Of a stretch of DNA of 64,000 nucleotides, positions 28,330 through 37,330 are shown one piece after another (the stretch's first letter is position 1; the number at the start of each line of letters is the position of its first letter). The DNA comes from Dickeya undicola (GTDB taxonomy: Bacteria; Pseudomonadota; Gammaproteobacteria; Enterobacterales; Enterobacteriaceae). The stretch covers positions 31,110 through 95,109 of the forward strand of contig NZ_JSYG01000020.1 of NCBI RefSeq assembly GCF_000784735.1. The letters are read 5' to 3'. Both the position numbers and the translations under genes were made by a program. Below the pieces are notes generated by a model. It ran no database searches, had not been told where the DNA came from, and worked only from the letters and a program-made list of their open reading frames with translations.

Positions 28330-30144
28330 TCACATGTTCGTCGCTGGTTTTTTAGCTGTCGGCTGATTTTTCTCCGCCCAGTCATTCAGACGTTTTCTCA
28401 CCTCGTCCTGCAACCGCTTACGCAGCAACTGCTCGATCTGCAATTGGTAGTTCAAATTGCCGAATTCGCCGTAAAGGCGGAACGGAATGGGGGTATCTTG
28501 CAGCAATTGCACCAGTTGGCTATCGCCTTTCCACCCTTGTGTTACACGCACATCCAGATTGATGTCACAACGCTGGGCAGGCAGGTCAAACTGACCGTTA
28601 CCGCTAACCGTCAATGCCTCAGATTGCCCGGTCAATGACTGCAATTCCAGCTTGCCCGCGTTGAGTGTCATTTCGCCACTCATCTGCCGAATATCGGTGT
28701 AGCGGGCATAGTCATCCGGAGTTTGAATGTCGTTGTTGCTGCGCGCTGCCGCTTGCTGGATCAACTGCTGGACATTCAGCCCCTGCAACCGCAACTGGTC
28801 GAACTGCACCAATGCTGCTCCCCGCCATTGAGAGAGCAGCGCCTGCCGCGACAGATCGTCGCCACTCAGCCGCCCTTGCAGACTGAGTTTGCCCTGCAAG
28901 CCGTCAGGCAGACCAAATAACGGCAGTAACGTCGACAGCGCCATTGATTTCAGGGTGGGCTGAACAGTGATGGCAGGCGACGCGGCGACATCCATCGACC
29001 CCGGTAATGAGAAACGCCCCTCTCCTACCTGGCCGCTAAAGTCAGTGACCCTGACTTTGCCATGCTGATTGCTGCCCTTTAGCGAAAACTGATTGACCGT
29101 CATACCGTGGTAAATCAGCGTATTGGCACTCACTGACACGTTGGCAATCGAGCTGCGCAGCCCTTGATAAGGCTCGGGCGGTTGATCGTGTGAAAACACC
29201 GGTTTGGCGATGACCGCTTTGTCGCCGCCGTCGCTGGACGACGCGGCGTGCGTCAACCCCAACAACGCGTCCAGATCCAGTTTTTCCGACTGCAGATCCA
29301 GTACATACTCTGGCGTAGCACTGAAGGTGGTGGATAACGAGCCATTCAACTGGCTGTTATTCGCGCTAAGAGCAAACTGGTTGATAGTCAGTTTCTCCGG
29401 CTGACGCTGATAGCTGCCGCGAATCATCCCTTTACCGCTAATGCCTTCCGTCGGCAGCCCCGCGCCCTGCAATTGGTAACTGACGCTATCGATATCCGCA
29501 CCAATCTGCTGCGGGTAATTCTGCATATCCAGCCGGGCGTCAAGGGAGAACGACAAATCACGCTGGTCACGGTTAAAACGACTGGAGAGCGATACCTGTA
29601 CCTGCCGGGCGCTGTCGCTTTCCATCGTCAGGTTAATGTCGCGGACATTCAAGACTGGCGCGTTTCCGCGCTGGAATACCAACAGGCTGTCTTCCACTTC
29701 AACCCGGTTGATATCAAAACGCCACCGGCGCTCCGGCTCCGGAGATGACACGCCACCTGGTGCAATGGGGACTGGACCGGCCGCCAGCGCTTCGCTGTCA
29801 GGTGTCAGACGAATCACCGCACCTTTGAGCATCACCTGCTTGACTTCCAACTGATGCGACAGTAACGGCCAAAGTTTCACGTCCAGTCGCATGTTCTCAG
29901 CACTGATGACGGGCGCGGCGGCACCCGGCGCACTCACCGACAGGCCGCCGGATAAAATGCTCAGTTGCGGCCAGACATGCCAGCGCAAGTCACCATCCAG
30001 ATTCAAGCGGTAACCTGTACGTGCCTCAACCTGTTGCACCATATAGGCCCGGAAATCATTCGGGTTAATCAACACCACCAGCGCCGTCATACCTGCCGCC
30101 AGCACCACCAGCAGAATCACCAGCGTGGTAAACAGTCTTCTCAT
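28330..30144 (-). CDS. asmA: AsmA family protein, outer membrane assembly
   Basis: Large inner-membrane-anchored periplasmic protein of the AsmA family (604 residues; E. coli AsmA has 617). A single N-terminal helix (LFTTLVILLVVLAAGMTALV) anchors it, followed by the family opening LINPNDFRAYMVQQVEARTG. The rest is a beta-rich repeat region, with the AsmA C-terminal domain near 440-560 (LSLQGRLSGDDLSRQALLSQ). AsmA-like proteins are bridge-like and implicated in phospholipid or lipopolysaccharide supply to the outer membrane (family knowledge). It lies 32 bases after dcd, as in E. coli, and is probably cotranscribed with it. Confidence 0.94.
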   Translation of the reverse strand: MRRLFTTLVILLVVLAAGMTALVVLINPNDFRAYMVQQVEARTGYRLNLDGDLRWHVWPQLSILSGGLSVSAPGAAAPVISAENMRLDVKLWPLLSHQLEVKQVMLKGAVIRLTPDSEALAAGPVPIAPGGVSSPEPERRWRFDINRVEVEDSLLVFQRGNAPVLNVRDINLTMESDSARQVQVSLSSRFNRDQRDLSFSLDARLDMQNYPQQIGADIDSVSYQLQGAGLPTEGISGKGMIRGSYQRQPEKLTINQFALSANNSQLNGSLSTTFSATPEYVLDLQSEKLDLDALLGLTHAASSSDGGDKAVIAKPVFSHDQPPEPYQGLRSSIANVSVSANTLIYHGMTVNQFSLKGSNQHGKVRVTDFSGQVGEGRFSLPGSMDVAASPAITVQPTLKSMALSTLLPLFGLPDGLQGKLSLQGRLSGDDLSRQALLSQWRGAALVQFDQLRLQGLNVQQLIQQAAARSNNDIQTPDDYARYTDIRQMSGEMTLNAGKLELQSLTGQSEALTVSGNGQFDLPAQRCDINLDVRVTQGWKGDSQLVQLLQDTPIPFRLYGEFGNLNYQLQIEQLLRKRLQDEVRKRLNDWAEKNQPTAKKPATNM

Positions 30145-30176
30145 GCCATCCTCGTTCGCTGTCGTACCTGGACCAG

Positions 30177-30758
30177 CTAGTCTTTATCAATCCGGCTTGC
30201 TACCGCACCCTGCTGGTCCTTGTATTTGGCGTCTTCACGTCGGTTGTACGGACGTGCGGCAGGACCGGAGAGCGGTTCGAAACTCAGTGCGCCGATAATC
30301 ATGCCAGGGCGCAGCGCCAGCGGCAGCTTGCCCGAGTTGTAAAACTCCAGCACGATGCAACCCTGCCATCCCGGATCGATGCGGTGAGCCGTGACATGTA
30401 CCATCAACCCCAGGCGCGCCAGGGAAGAACGGCCGTCCAGCCACCCTACCAGGTTATCCGGCAGCGTGACCGATTCCAGCGTCACCGCCAGCGCCAGCTC
30501 TCCTGGATGCAGGAAAAACGCCTCGCCTTCCGCCAGGTTGATTTCATCACTCATTACACGATCCAGCGCGGCGCTAACTTCATCCTTCGGCCCACTCAGG
30601 TCAATGAATGCGGCGGCGTGACCACTAAACACTCGGAACTGATTACCCAGCCGCACGTCAACCGTCGCACCGTTAATCCGTTCAATCGGGGGGCGCGGTG
30701 TAATCGACAGTCGGCCATCGTCCAGCCAGATTTCAATGTCACGGTCGCACAGTCTCAT
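30177..30758 (-). CDS. dcd: dCTP deaminase
   Basis: Deaminates dCTP to dUTP, the main route to thymidine nucleotides in enterobacteria. The protein is almost identical to E. coli Dcd: [19 protein letters not shown] at the start, then [20 protein letters not shown] near residue 110, containing the catalytic segment, then the trimer-core [15 protein letters not shown] and the C-terminal [19 protein letters not shown]. The second of two adjacent ATGs (30758) gives 193 residues as in E. coli and has GGAG at better spacing. Followed by asmA and preceded by udk. Confidence 0.97.
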   Translation of the reverse strand: MRLCDRDIEIWLDDGRLSITPRPPIERINGATVDVRLGNQFRVFSGHAAAFIDLSGPKDEVSAALDRVMSDEINLAEGEAFFLHPGELALAVTLESVTLPDNLVGWLDGRSSLARLGLMVHVTAHRIDPGWQGCIVLEFYNSGKLPLALRPGMIIGALSFEPLSGPAARPYNRREDAKYKDQQGAVASRIDKD

Positions 30759-30860
30759 CATCTTCTCCAGTCAGACTCTCGCAGGTGTTCAAACTGCCAC
30801 AGCAGCGCCGGAAATGCTATGCCGGTGCCACCTGCTTTAAGGGTTTTCTCAGCGAACAGC

Positions 30861-31502
30861 CTACTCAAAGAACTGGCTGATTTTCGCCTTCAGAATATCA
30901 ATAGCGATGCGGTTTTTGCCGCCACGCGGCACGATGATGTCCGCATATTGCTTGGACGGTTCGATGAACTGCAGAAACATCGGGCGCACCGTTTTCTGGT
31001 ATTGCTCCATTACGGAATCCATCGAGCGGCCGCGTTCATTGACATCGCGGCGCATACGGCGCATCAGGCAGATATCCAGCGGGGTATCGACAAAAATGGA
31101 AAAATTCAGCTCTTCACGCAACCGGACATCGGTCAACAGCAGAATACCTTCAAGAATAATCACCTTTTTCGGTGCCATATGCAGCGTTTCCTGCAAACGC
31201 GTATGTTGCACATAGCTGTACTGCGGCAATGCGATCGGCTGACCGGCCTTAAGCATCTGCAAATGTTGCAGCAGCAGGCTGTGATCCATCGAACTGGGGT
31301 GGTCGTAGTTGGTTTTGACCCGTTCTTCCATGGTCAGGTGGGACTGATCCTTGTAGTAGCTATCTTCCGGGATGACGCCAATGTGTTCATCACCCACCTG
31401 ATCGCGCAATTCGCGGTACAGGGTGCTGGCAATAAGACTTTTTCCGGATGCAGACGCGCCTGCAATCCCGATGATGACACACTGGCGAGACTTATCAGTC
31501 AT
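30861..31502 (-). CDS. udk: Uridine kinase
   Basis: Phosphorylates uridine and cytidine with ATP or GTP in pyrimidine salvage. The Walker A loop [18 protein letters not shown] is at residues 9-26. Other family features are [14 protein letters not shown] and YDHPSSMDH. The start at 31502 gives 213 residues as in E. coli; the longer frame adds 20 residues unlike the family. The ribosome-binding site is weak (AGG about 13 bases upstream). It is 102 bases before dcd and may share its transcript. Confidence 0.96.
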   Translation of the reverse strand: MTDKSRQCVIIGIAGASASGKSLIASTLYRELRDQVGDEHIGVIPEDSYYKDQSHLTMEERVKTNYDHPSSMDHSLLLQHLQMLKAGQPIALPQYSYVQHTRLQETLHMAPKKVIILEGILLLTDVRLREELNFSIFVDTPLDICLMRRMRRDVNERGRSMDSVMEQYQKTVRPMFLQFIEPSKQYADIIVPRGGKNRIAIDILKAKISQFFE

Positions 31503-31817
31503 GGTAATAAAGACCTGATTAATAAAAATAAGGAGGGGGGACATATCAGACTGTTCGGACACGGCTCACGCCGGATTATGCACCGAGGGATAACCACCAG
31601 CAGCATACATGATTTATTGCGGGACACAGCCTGATGTGTCTGGACGCGGGAATTATAGGGAGTTAGCGCGATTCGCGCCAGTATTACGCAGGTTTGTGCT
31701 ATCGAGGCGTGCGGCATTCAACCACTCGCTGCCGCCGGATGCCAAAGACAACGGATACCGCGCCGAACCACGGTATCCGCCAGACGATACCTATCTGCCG
31801 ATACTTATCGGCCGATA
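31503..31817. other. Spacer between udk and apbC
   Basis: No gene is seen in these 315 bases. A hairpin CGGATACCG/CGGTATCCG with a 10-base loop (31752-31779) is a likely terminator for apbC on the minus strand, although only a short T-rich run (TTGTCTTTGG) follows. Beside it the pentamer GATAC recurs every 15-16 bases (from 31786, 31801 and 31817). The udk promoter must lie in the part nearer 31503. Confidence 0.45.
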
Positions 31818-32927
31818 CTACACCGCACGGAATGCGATCTCCGTCGGGATCACCTCGCCCTGCCAGTACAGCTGAGCCGCCACCTGCCCCGCCAGTTCGC
31901 GGTACAACTGGGTGAATTCGCTGTCCGGCTTACTGACCACGGTCGGTTCGCCACGGTCCAGGTCCTCACGGAGCGAAATGTGCAGCGGCAACTGGCCCAA
32001 TAAGGCGCAGTGATATTTTTCTGCCAGCTTCTGCGCACCACCAGTGCCGAAAATCGGCTCCAGATGACCACAATTGCTGCAAATATGCACGCTCATGTTC
32101 TCTACGATGCCCAATACCGGCACCTTCACCTTCTCGAACATCACGATGCCCTTCATCGCATCCATCAGCGCGATATCCTGCGGGGTCGTCACCACCACCG
32201 CACCGGTGACCGGCACGTTCTGCGCCAGCGTGAGCTGGATGTCGCCAGTACCCGGTGGCATATCCAGCACCAGATAATCCAGATCCGGCCACAGCGTATC
32301 CTGCAACAGTTGCAGCAACGCCTTGCTAGCCATCGGCCCGCGCCACACCATGGCGTTATCGTCGGTAACCAGATAGCCGATGGAGTTAGTGGCAAGGCCG
32401 TGCGCCATGATCGGTGCCATGTGCTGCCCGTCCGGCGAGGTCGGCCGCTCGCTGGCCGCGCCCAACATGGTCGGGATGGACGGCCCGTAGATATCTGCGT
32501 CCAAAATACCGACATTAGCCCCTTCGGCTGCCAGCGCCAGCGCCATGTTCACCGCGGTGCTGGATTTCCCGACACCGCCCTTGCCGGAACTGACGGCGAT
32601 AATATTCTTCACGCCCTTGACGCCCGCCTGATTGTTGACACGACGCAATGTGGCGATGCTATGGGTCAAGCGCCATTCCACTTCCCGAGCGCCGCAAAGA
32701 CGTAGCAACTCGTCGCTAACGCTGTCTTTGAGGGCCGCCAGGCCGCTCAGCCAGACAAACGGCATGGTCAGTTCGATATGCAGCACATCATCCAGCAACG
32801 CGCAATGGTGCAGCGCATTAAGCGTGGTCAGGTTGTTTTTTAGCGTCGGGTGCGTAAAGGAGGACAGCACGCCGTTCACCATGGCGCGCAACATCTCGGG
32901 GTTTTGCGCAGGGAGTTTATCGTTCAT
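31818..32927 (-). CDS. apbC: Iron-sulfur cluster carrier protein ApbC/Mrp
   Basis: P-loop NTPase of the Mrp/NBP35 family that binds and delivers iron-sulfur clusters in the cytoplasm. It is 369 residues, equal to E. coli Mrp. Residues 1-90 form the small DUF59 domain. The deviant Walker A loop AVSSGKGGVGKSSTAVNMAL is near residue 110, and DMPPGTGDIQLTLAQ is the Walker B region. The cluster-binding CxxC pair is in ENMSVHICSNCGHLEPIFG near residue 285. It is divergent from metG, with 298 bases between, the conserved enterobacterial arrangement. Confidence 0.96.
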   Translation of the reverse strand: MNDKLPAQNPEMLRAMVNGVLSSFTHPTLKNNLTTLNALHHCALLDDVLHIELTMPFVWLSGLAALKDSVSDELLRLCGAREVEWRLTHSIATLRRVNNQAGVKGVKNIIAVSSGKGGVGKSSTAVNMALALAAEGANVGILDADIYGPSIPTMLGAASERPTSPDGQHMAPIMAHGLATNSIGYLVTDDNAMVWRGPMASKALLQLLQDTLWPDLDYLVLDMPPGTGDIQLTLAQNVPVTGAVVVTTPQDIALMDAMKGIVMFEKVKVPVLGIVENMSVHICSNCGHLEPIFGTGGAQKLAEKYHCALLGQLPLHISLREDLDRGEPTVVSKPDSEFTQLYRELAGQVAAQLYWQGEVIPTEIAFRAV

Positions 32928-33225
32928 CCCGGCTCCTTGAGTTGAATTAATGTTGTTATAAAAACCGCCCTAGCATAGCAGAACGCCCACGAGTGGGTGT
33001 ATCGCCAATCTCCCAGCACCGAAAAAACAACGGAACCGCCTCTCGACCTGCACCACTCAAATCTTGTCTTCCTATGACATCACGCGGGAAGAGTGCTGCA
33101 TAACGCGGGAAGAGCGGGTTTTGTTGGCGCACGCCGCGCCCCAAGGTTTACGCATCAAGGCGCGATGGGGTAACATCAGGGCTCCTTCTTAATTCATTCA
33201 CCAACCAACAAGCAAGTTCCCCACT

Positions 33226-35259
33226 ATGACTCAAGTCGCAAACAAAATTTTGGTAACGTGCGCGCTGCCTTATGCTAACGGTCCGATCCACCTTGGCCAC
33301 ATGCTCGAACACATTCAGGCGGACATCTGGGTCCGTTACCAGCGAATGCGCGGCAGTCAGGTCCACTTTATTTGTGCGGACGACGCCCACGGCACGCCGA
33401 TCATGCTCAAAGCACAGCAGATGGGTGTTGCGCCGGAGCAGATGATTGCGACGGTGAGTCAGGAACACCAGCAGGATTTCGCCAGGTTCAACATCAGCTA
33501 CGACAACTACCACTCCACGCACAGCGAGGAGAACCGCGAGTTGTCCGGGCTGATTTACCGTCGGCTGAAGGAAAACGGTTTTATCAAAAACCGCACTATT
33601 TCCCAGCTGTTTGACCCGGAAAAAAGCATGTTCCTGCCGGATCGCTTTGTGAAAGGCACCTGCCCGAAATGTAAGGCACCAGACCAGTATGGCGATAACT
33701 GCGAAGTGTGTGGCGCGACCTACAGCCCGACTGAGCTTATCGATCCCAAATCCGCCGTATCCGGTGCCACGCCAGTGATGCGTGAATCTGAACACTTCTT
33801 CTTCGACCTGCCAGCGTTCAGCGACATGCTGCAAAGCTGGACCCGTTCCGGTGCGTTGCAGGAGCAGGTCGCCAACAAGATGCAGGAGTGGTTCGACGCC
33901 GGGCTGCAACAGTGGGATATCACCCGTGACGCGCCTTATTTCGGTTTCGAAGTGCCAGATGCGCCGGGCAAATATTTCTACGTTTGGCTGGACGCGCCGA
34001 TCGGCTACATGGGGTCATTCAAAAACCTGTGCGACAAGCGCGGCGACCTCAGTTTCGACGAATTCTGGCGTAAAGACTCCAGCACCGAGCTGTATCATTT
34101 CATCGGCAAGGACATCGTTTACTTCCACAGCCTGTTCTGGCCTGCCATGCTGGAAGGCAGCGGTTTCCGCAAGCCGACCAACCTGTTCGTGCACGGTTAT
34201 GTGACGGTTAACGGCGCCAAAATGTCGAAGTCGCGCGGCACCTTTATCAAGGCCGACACCTACCTGAAACATCTGGATGCCGACTGCCTGCGTTATTACT
34301 ACGCCGCCAAGCTCTCTTCCCGTATTGATGACATCGACCTCAATCTGGAAGATTTCGTGCAGCGCGTGAACGCTGACATCGTCAACAAGGTGGTCAATCT
34401 GGCTTCGCGCAACGCCGGTTTCATCAACAAACGCTTTGACGGCAAGCTGGCCGACCAACTGGCGGACCCGGCGCTGTATCAAACCTTTATCGACGCGGCA
34501 CAGACCATCGCCGAGGCTTACAGCAGCCGTGAATCTGGCAAGGCTGTCCGTGAAATCATGGCACTGGCGGACCTCGCCAACCGCTATGTCGACGAGCAGG
34601 CACCGTGGGTGGTTGCCAAGCAGGAAGGCCGCGATGCTGACCTACAGGCAATTTGTTCGATGGGTATCAACCTGTTCCGCGTGCTGATGACCTACCTGAA
34701 GCCGGTACTGCCGTCGCTGGCGGAGCGCGCCGAAGCGTTTCTGCACAGCGAGCTGCGCTGGGACACGCTGGCGCAACCGCTGACAAACCATCAGGTTGGT
34801 GCGTTCAAGGCGCTGTTTAACCGCATCGACATCGCGCAGGTACAGGGTATGGTCGACGCCTCTAAAGAGGAAGCCGCCGCGGCTGCTGCCAAACCGGCAT
34901 CCGGCCCGCTGGCCGACAACCCGGTTCAGGACACCATCGACTTTGCCGACTTCGACAAAGTGGACATGCGCGTCGCCTTAATCCAGAAAGCCGAGCTGGT
35001 GGACGGTTCAGACAAGCTGTTGCGTCTGACGCTGGACCTGGGCGGCCAGACTCGCCAGGTGTTCTCCGGCATCCGCGCCGCTTACCCGGATCCGTCTGCA
35101 CTGGAAGGCCGCCTGACGGTGATGGTCGCTAACCTGGCACCGCGCAAAATGCGCTTTGGCGTGTCCGAAGGCATGGTGATGGCCGCAGGTCCCGGTGGGA
35201 AAGACATTTTCCTGCTGAGCCCTGACAGCGGTGCCCAGCCAGGAATGCAAATCAAGTAA
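33226..35259 (+). CDS. metG: Methionine-tRNA ligase
   Basis: Charges initiator and elongator tRNA-Met. The 677 residues match the E. coli enzyme. The class I signature HLGH is in [17 protein letters not shown] near residue 20, KMSKS near 335 ([13 protein letters not shown]). A zinc knuckle with four cysteines (CPKC and CEVCG) is near 145-162. The anticodon-binding helical domain follows, and a C-terminal tRNA-binding domain ([17 protein letters not shown] to the end) makes the dimer form. No special regulation is visible. Confidence 0.98.
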   Translation: MTQVANKILVTCALPYANGPIHLGHMLEHIQADIWVRYQRMRGSQVHFICADDAHGTPIMLKAQQMGVAPEQMIATVSQEHQQDFARFNISYDNYHSTHSEENRELSGLIYRRLKENGFIKNRTISQLFDPEKSMFLPDRFVKGTCPKCKAPDQYGDNCEVCGATYSPTELIDPKSAVSGATPVMRESEHFFFDLPAFSDMLQSWTRSGALQEQVANKMQEWFDAGLQQWDITRDAPYFGFEVPDAPGKYFYVWLDAPIGYMGSFKNLCDKRGDLSFDEFWRKDSSTELYHFIGKDIVYFHSLFWPAMLEGSGFRKPTNLFVHGYVTVNGAKMSKSRGTFIKADTYLKHLDADCLRYYYAAKLSSRIDDIDLNLEDFVQRVNADIVNKVVNLASRNAGFINKRFDGKLADQLADPALYQTFIDAAQTIAEAYSSRESGKAVREIMALADLANRYVDEQAPWVVAKQEGRDADLQAICSMGINLFRVLMTYLKPVLPSLAERAEAFLHSELRWDTLAQPLTNHQVGAFKALFNRIDIAQVQGMVDASKEEAAAAAAKPASGPLADNPVQDTIDFADFDKVDMRVALIQKAELVDGSDKLLRLTLDLGGQTRQVFSGIRAAYPDPSALEGRLTVMVANLAPRKMRFGVSEGMVMAAGPGGKDIFLLSPDSGAQPGMQIK

Positions 35260-35267
35260 GCCCCCTT

Positions 35268-35296
35268 GCATCAGGCCGGTTCACCCGGCCTGATGC
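35268..35296 (+). terminator. Hairpin after metG
   Basis: A perfect 12-bp stem, GCATCAGGCCGG with CCGGCCTGATGC, and a five-base loop, starting eight bases after the metG stop codon. No T-run follows, so it may protect the mRNA end or act as a weak terminator. Confidence 0.55.
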
Positions 35297-35391
35297 GTCA
35301 TCGCCACCACGCTGTTTCCGCGCATACCGCCCTTCTTGCTGCTGACTTCTCACTGATTTCCTGCCCCATGCCATTCACTCCTCTGACCATG

Positions 35392-35518
35392 CCGTGATTC
35401 GGATAAACGGCATAGCGCTTTCACCACAGCCGTGATAAACAGTGACTGGTCGTGATTATCACGCCACGCACTCGCTGCGTACACGTTGGCCTGCACCTTC
35501 GTGCCGTGCGTGATAACC
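35392..35518. promoter_or_regulatory. Repeated CGTGAT motif upstream of virK-like gene
   Basis: Four copies of a CGTGAT(A/T) motif, starting at 35392, 35431, 35451 and 35508. The third is part of the perfect palindrome CGTGATTATCACG (35451-35463). The sequence GATAAAC also occurs twice (35402 and 35434). This has the look of a multi-site operator in front of the secreted VirK-family gene. The regulator is unknown to me. Confidence 0.4.
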
Positions 35519-35557
35519 ACGACATCCGGCCTATCATCGATCATGGAGGAATGTCGA

Positions 35558-35989
35558 ATGTCCCGTTTTACCCCTTTGCTGCTGAGTGCAGCCCTGCTTG
35601 CCGCCGCCACACCGGCGATGGCGTCCAAATCACTGAACAGCGCCGACGAGGTGATTTCCGCGCTGAATAAAGGGCGCAGTGTCAATGTCACTATCGACCT
35701 GTCCGCCTGTACGCCGCAGGAGGGCACGCCAGCCAGCAAGACCCGCGGCGGCCTGCACATCAATGCGTACCGCCTGATTGATAGCGGCACACTGTCATTC
35801 AGCGACGAGCACTTCACCGTTGCCAACGACGGCACGCCGATTCAGCAGTTCATGCGTTATCAGGTTCAGCCGGACAACACCGTGCGTTTCACCACCTACA
35901 TGTACAACCTGCCCAGCCTGCAACAGCGCGGCAATACCCTGAGCTACCAGTGCAAACTGGGTCAGGATATCGGTTTCTTCGTACAGTAA
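35558..35989 (+). CDS. VirK-family secreted protein
   Basis: A 143-residue exported protein resembling the VirK family of plant-associated bacteria (the Agrobacterium VirK type, not the Shigella one). A clear signal peptide runs to about residue 22 (PLLLSAALLAAATPAMA). The mature part has the family pattern LNSADEVISALNKGRSVNVT, then IDLSACTPQEG, and ends with LSYQCKLGQDIGFFVQ; the two cysteines may form a disulfide. The molecular role is unknown; the family is linked to virulence or host contact. The start at 35558 has GGAGG eight bases upstream; the longer frame would put 24 residues before the signal peptide. It stands alone between a hairpin and a terminator. Confidence 0.8.
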   Translation: MSRFTPLLLSAALLAAATPAMASKSLNSADEVISALNKGRSVNVTIDLSACTPQEGTPASKTRGGLHINAYRLIDSGTLSFSDEHFTVANDGTPIQQFMRYQVQPDNTVRFTTYMYNLPSLQQRGNTLSYQCKLGQDIGFFVQ

Positions 35990-35997
35990 GCCTTGCC

Positions 35998-36034
35998 AAA
36001 CGCGCTCGCTCTGCTGGTCGGGCGCGTTTCTTTT
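35998..36034 (+). terminator. Terminator after the VirK-family gene
   Basis: Stem AAACGCGC (35998-36005) with GCGCGTTT (36022-36029), then CTTTTC. It begins nine bases after the stop codon. Confidence 0.6.
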
Positions 36035-36229
36035 CCGCATGTTTCCCGCCAGTGTGCCCGCCGTATCTCATTGAACGAAAAGTTATAAGCTAAGCCCAAA
36101 AGACATAACCCACCCCCTTTGCACGTTGCCACGTTACCCGCTATGATTCCTCATCACTCAAATAGACATCCAGACATAAAGATATCCATAACACTGGCAA
36201 ACCTGATTTCACAACACCGAGGATTGAAA

Positions 36230-37306
36230 ATGAAGAAATTCCCTGTCGCCCTGCTGGCCCTGAGCCTGACGGCCTCTTTCTCCACGCTGTCTGCGGAGAC
36301 ACCCGCTACCGCCGCACCGGTTCCGGCCACCATCGCTAACCATCAGGGGCCGGTACGCATCGCGGTGATCCGTAATCTCGGTTCGGACGACAACACCACC
36401 CAGTTCGTTTCCGGCGTACTGGAAGAAGGCAAAAAGCTGGGATTCAAGGTAAGCACCTTCCTGAGCAACGGTGACGATGCCAAATTTCAGGACTTCGTTA
36501 ATCAGGCCATCAGCCAGAAATATGACGGCATTATCCTGTCGCAGGGTCGCGCCCCTTACTCTACCGACCTGATTCAGCGCATTGTCGACAGCGGCATCAA
36601 GGTGGCGGTGTTTGACACCGCGGTGGATCGCACCATTCCGGGCGTCACCGTTACCCAGCAGGACGATGCTTCGCTGGCTAACGAGTCGCTGGGCCAGTTG
36701 GTGAAGGATTTCAACGGCAAAGCCAACATCATCAAACTGTGGGTGGCAGGTTTCCCGCCGATGGAGCGCCGTCAGACGGCTTATCAGCAGGTTCTGAAAG
36801 ACAATCCGGGCATTAAAGAATTGGAATCCATCGGTGCGGTATCCTCTGACGTACAGGGCGATACCGCCAATAAAGTAGGCGCGATTCTGGCGAAATACCC
36901 GAAAGGTAAGATTGACGCCATCTGGGGTGCCTGGGATGCCTTCAGTCAGGGCGCGTACAAGGCGCTGAAAGAGAACGGCCGCACCGAAATCAAACTCTAT
37001 AGCATCGATATTTCCAATCAGGATCTGCAACTGATGCGCGAAGCCAACAGCCCGTGGAAAGTCAGCGTAGCGGTGGACCCGAAACTGATCGGCAAGGTCA
37101 ACCTGCGTCTGGTTGCTAACAAGATTGCGGGCGAATCAACACCAGCCACTTACGAATTCCGTGCCGCCAGTATTCCGCAGGCATTGCTGGCAAGTCAGCC
37201 AGGACCGGTCAACGTGGCGGGGCTTTCGAAAATCATCCCTGGCTGGGGCCAGACCACTGACTTTATTGCACCGTGGTTTGCTACACTGGAAGCCAAAAGC
37301 AAATAA
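36230..37306 (+). CDS. Periplasmic sugar-binding-like protein (Peripla_BP_4 type), orphan
   Basis: A 358-residue type I periplasmic binding protein. The signal peptide covers about residues 1-22 (KKFPVALLALSLTASFSTLS), followed by a Pro/Ala-rich linker. The core begins with VRIAVIRNLGSDDNTTQFVS and has FQDFVNQAISQKYDGIILSQ, IKVAVFDTAVDRTIPGVTVT and IDAIWGAWDAFSQGAYKALK, as in ribose/galactose-type and TorT-type binding proteins. The ligand is unknown. No permease or ATPase gene is adjacent; instead the next gene, 24 bases downstream, encodes an LVIVD-repeat protein. It could feed a distant transporter or act as a sensor. The start at 36230 has AGGA nearby; the longer frame would place 37 residues before the signal peptide. 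Confidence 0.82.
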   Translation: MKKFPVALLALSLTASFSTLSAETPATAAPVPATIANHQGPVRIAVIRNLGSDDNTTQFVSGVLEEGKKLGFKVSTFLSNGDDAKFQDFVNQAISQKYDGIILSQGRAPYSTDLIQRIVDSGIKVAVFDTAVDRTIPGVTVTQQDDASLANESLGQLVKDFNGKANIIKLWVAGFPPMERRQTAYQQVLKDNPGIKELESIGAVSSDVQGDTANKVGAILAKYPKGKIDAIWGAWDAFSQGAYKALKENGRTEIKLYSIDISNQDLQLMREANSPWKVSVAVDPKLIGKVNLRLVANKIAGESTPATYEFRAASIPQALLASQPGPVNVAGLSKIIPGWGQTTDFIAPWFATLEAKSK

Positions 37307-37330
37307 AGTTCTGTCATAACGGAGGCTTAT

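Noticed and set aside
30384..31634. Plus-strand frame of 416 codons opposite dcd and udk
   Set aside because: Spans two well-identified genes on the other strand and shows no family features.
33148..33909. Minus-strand frame of 253 codons opposite metG
   Set aside because: Shadow of metG, which is complete and has all its motifs.
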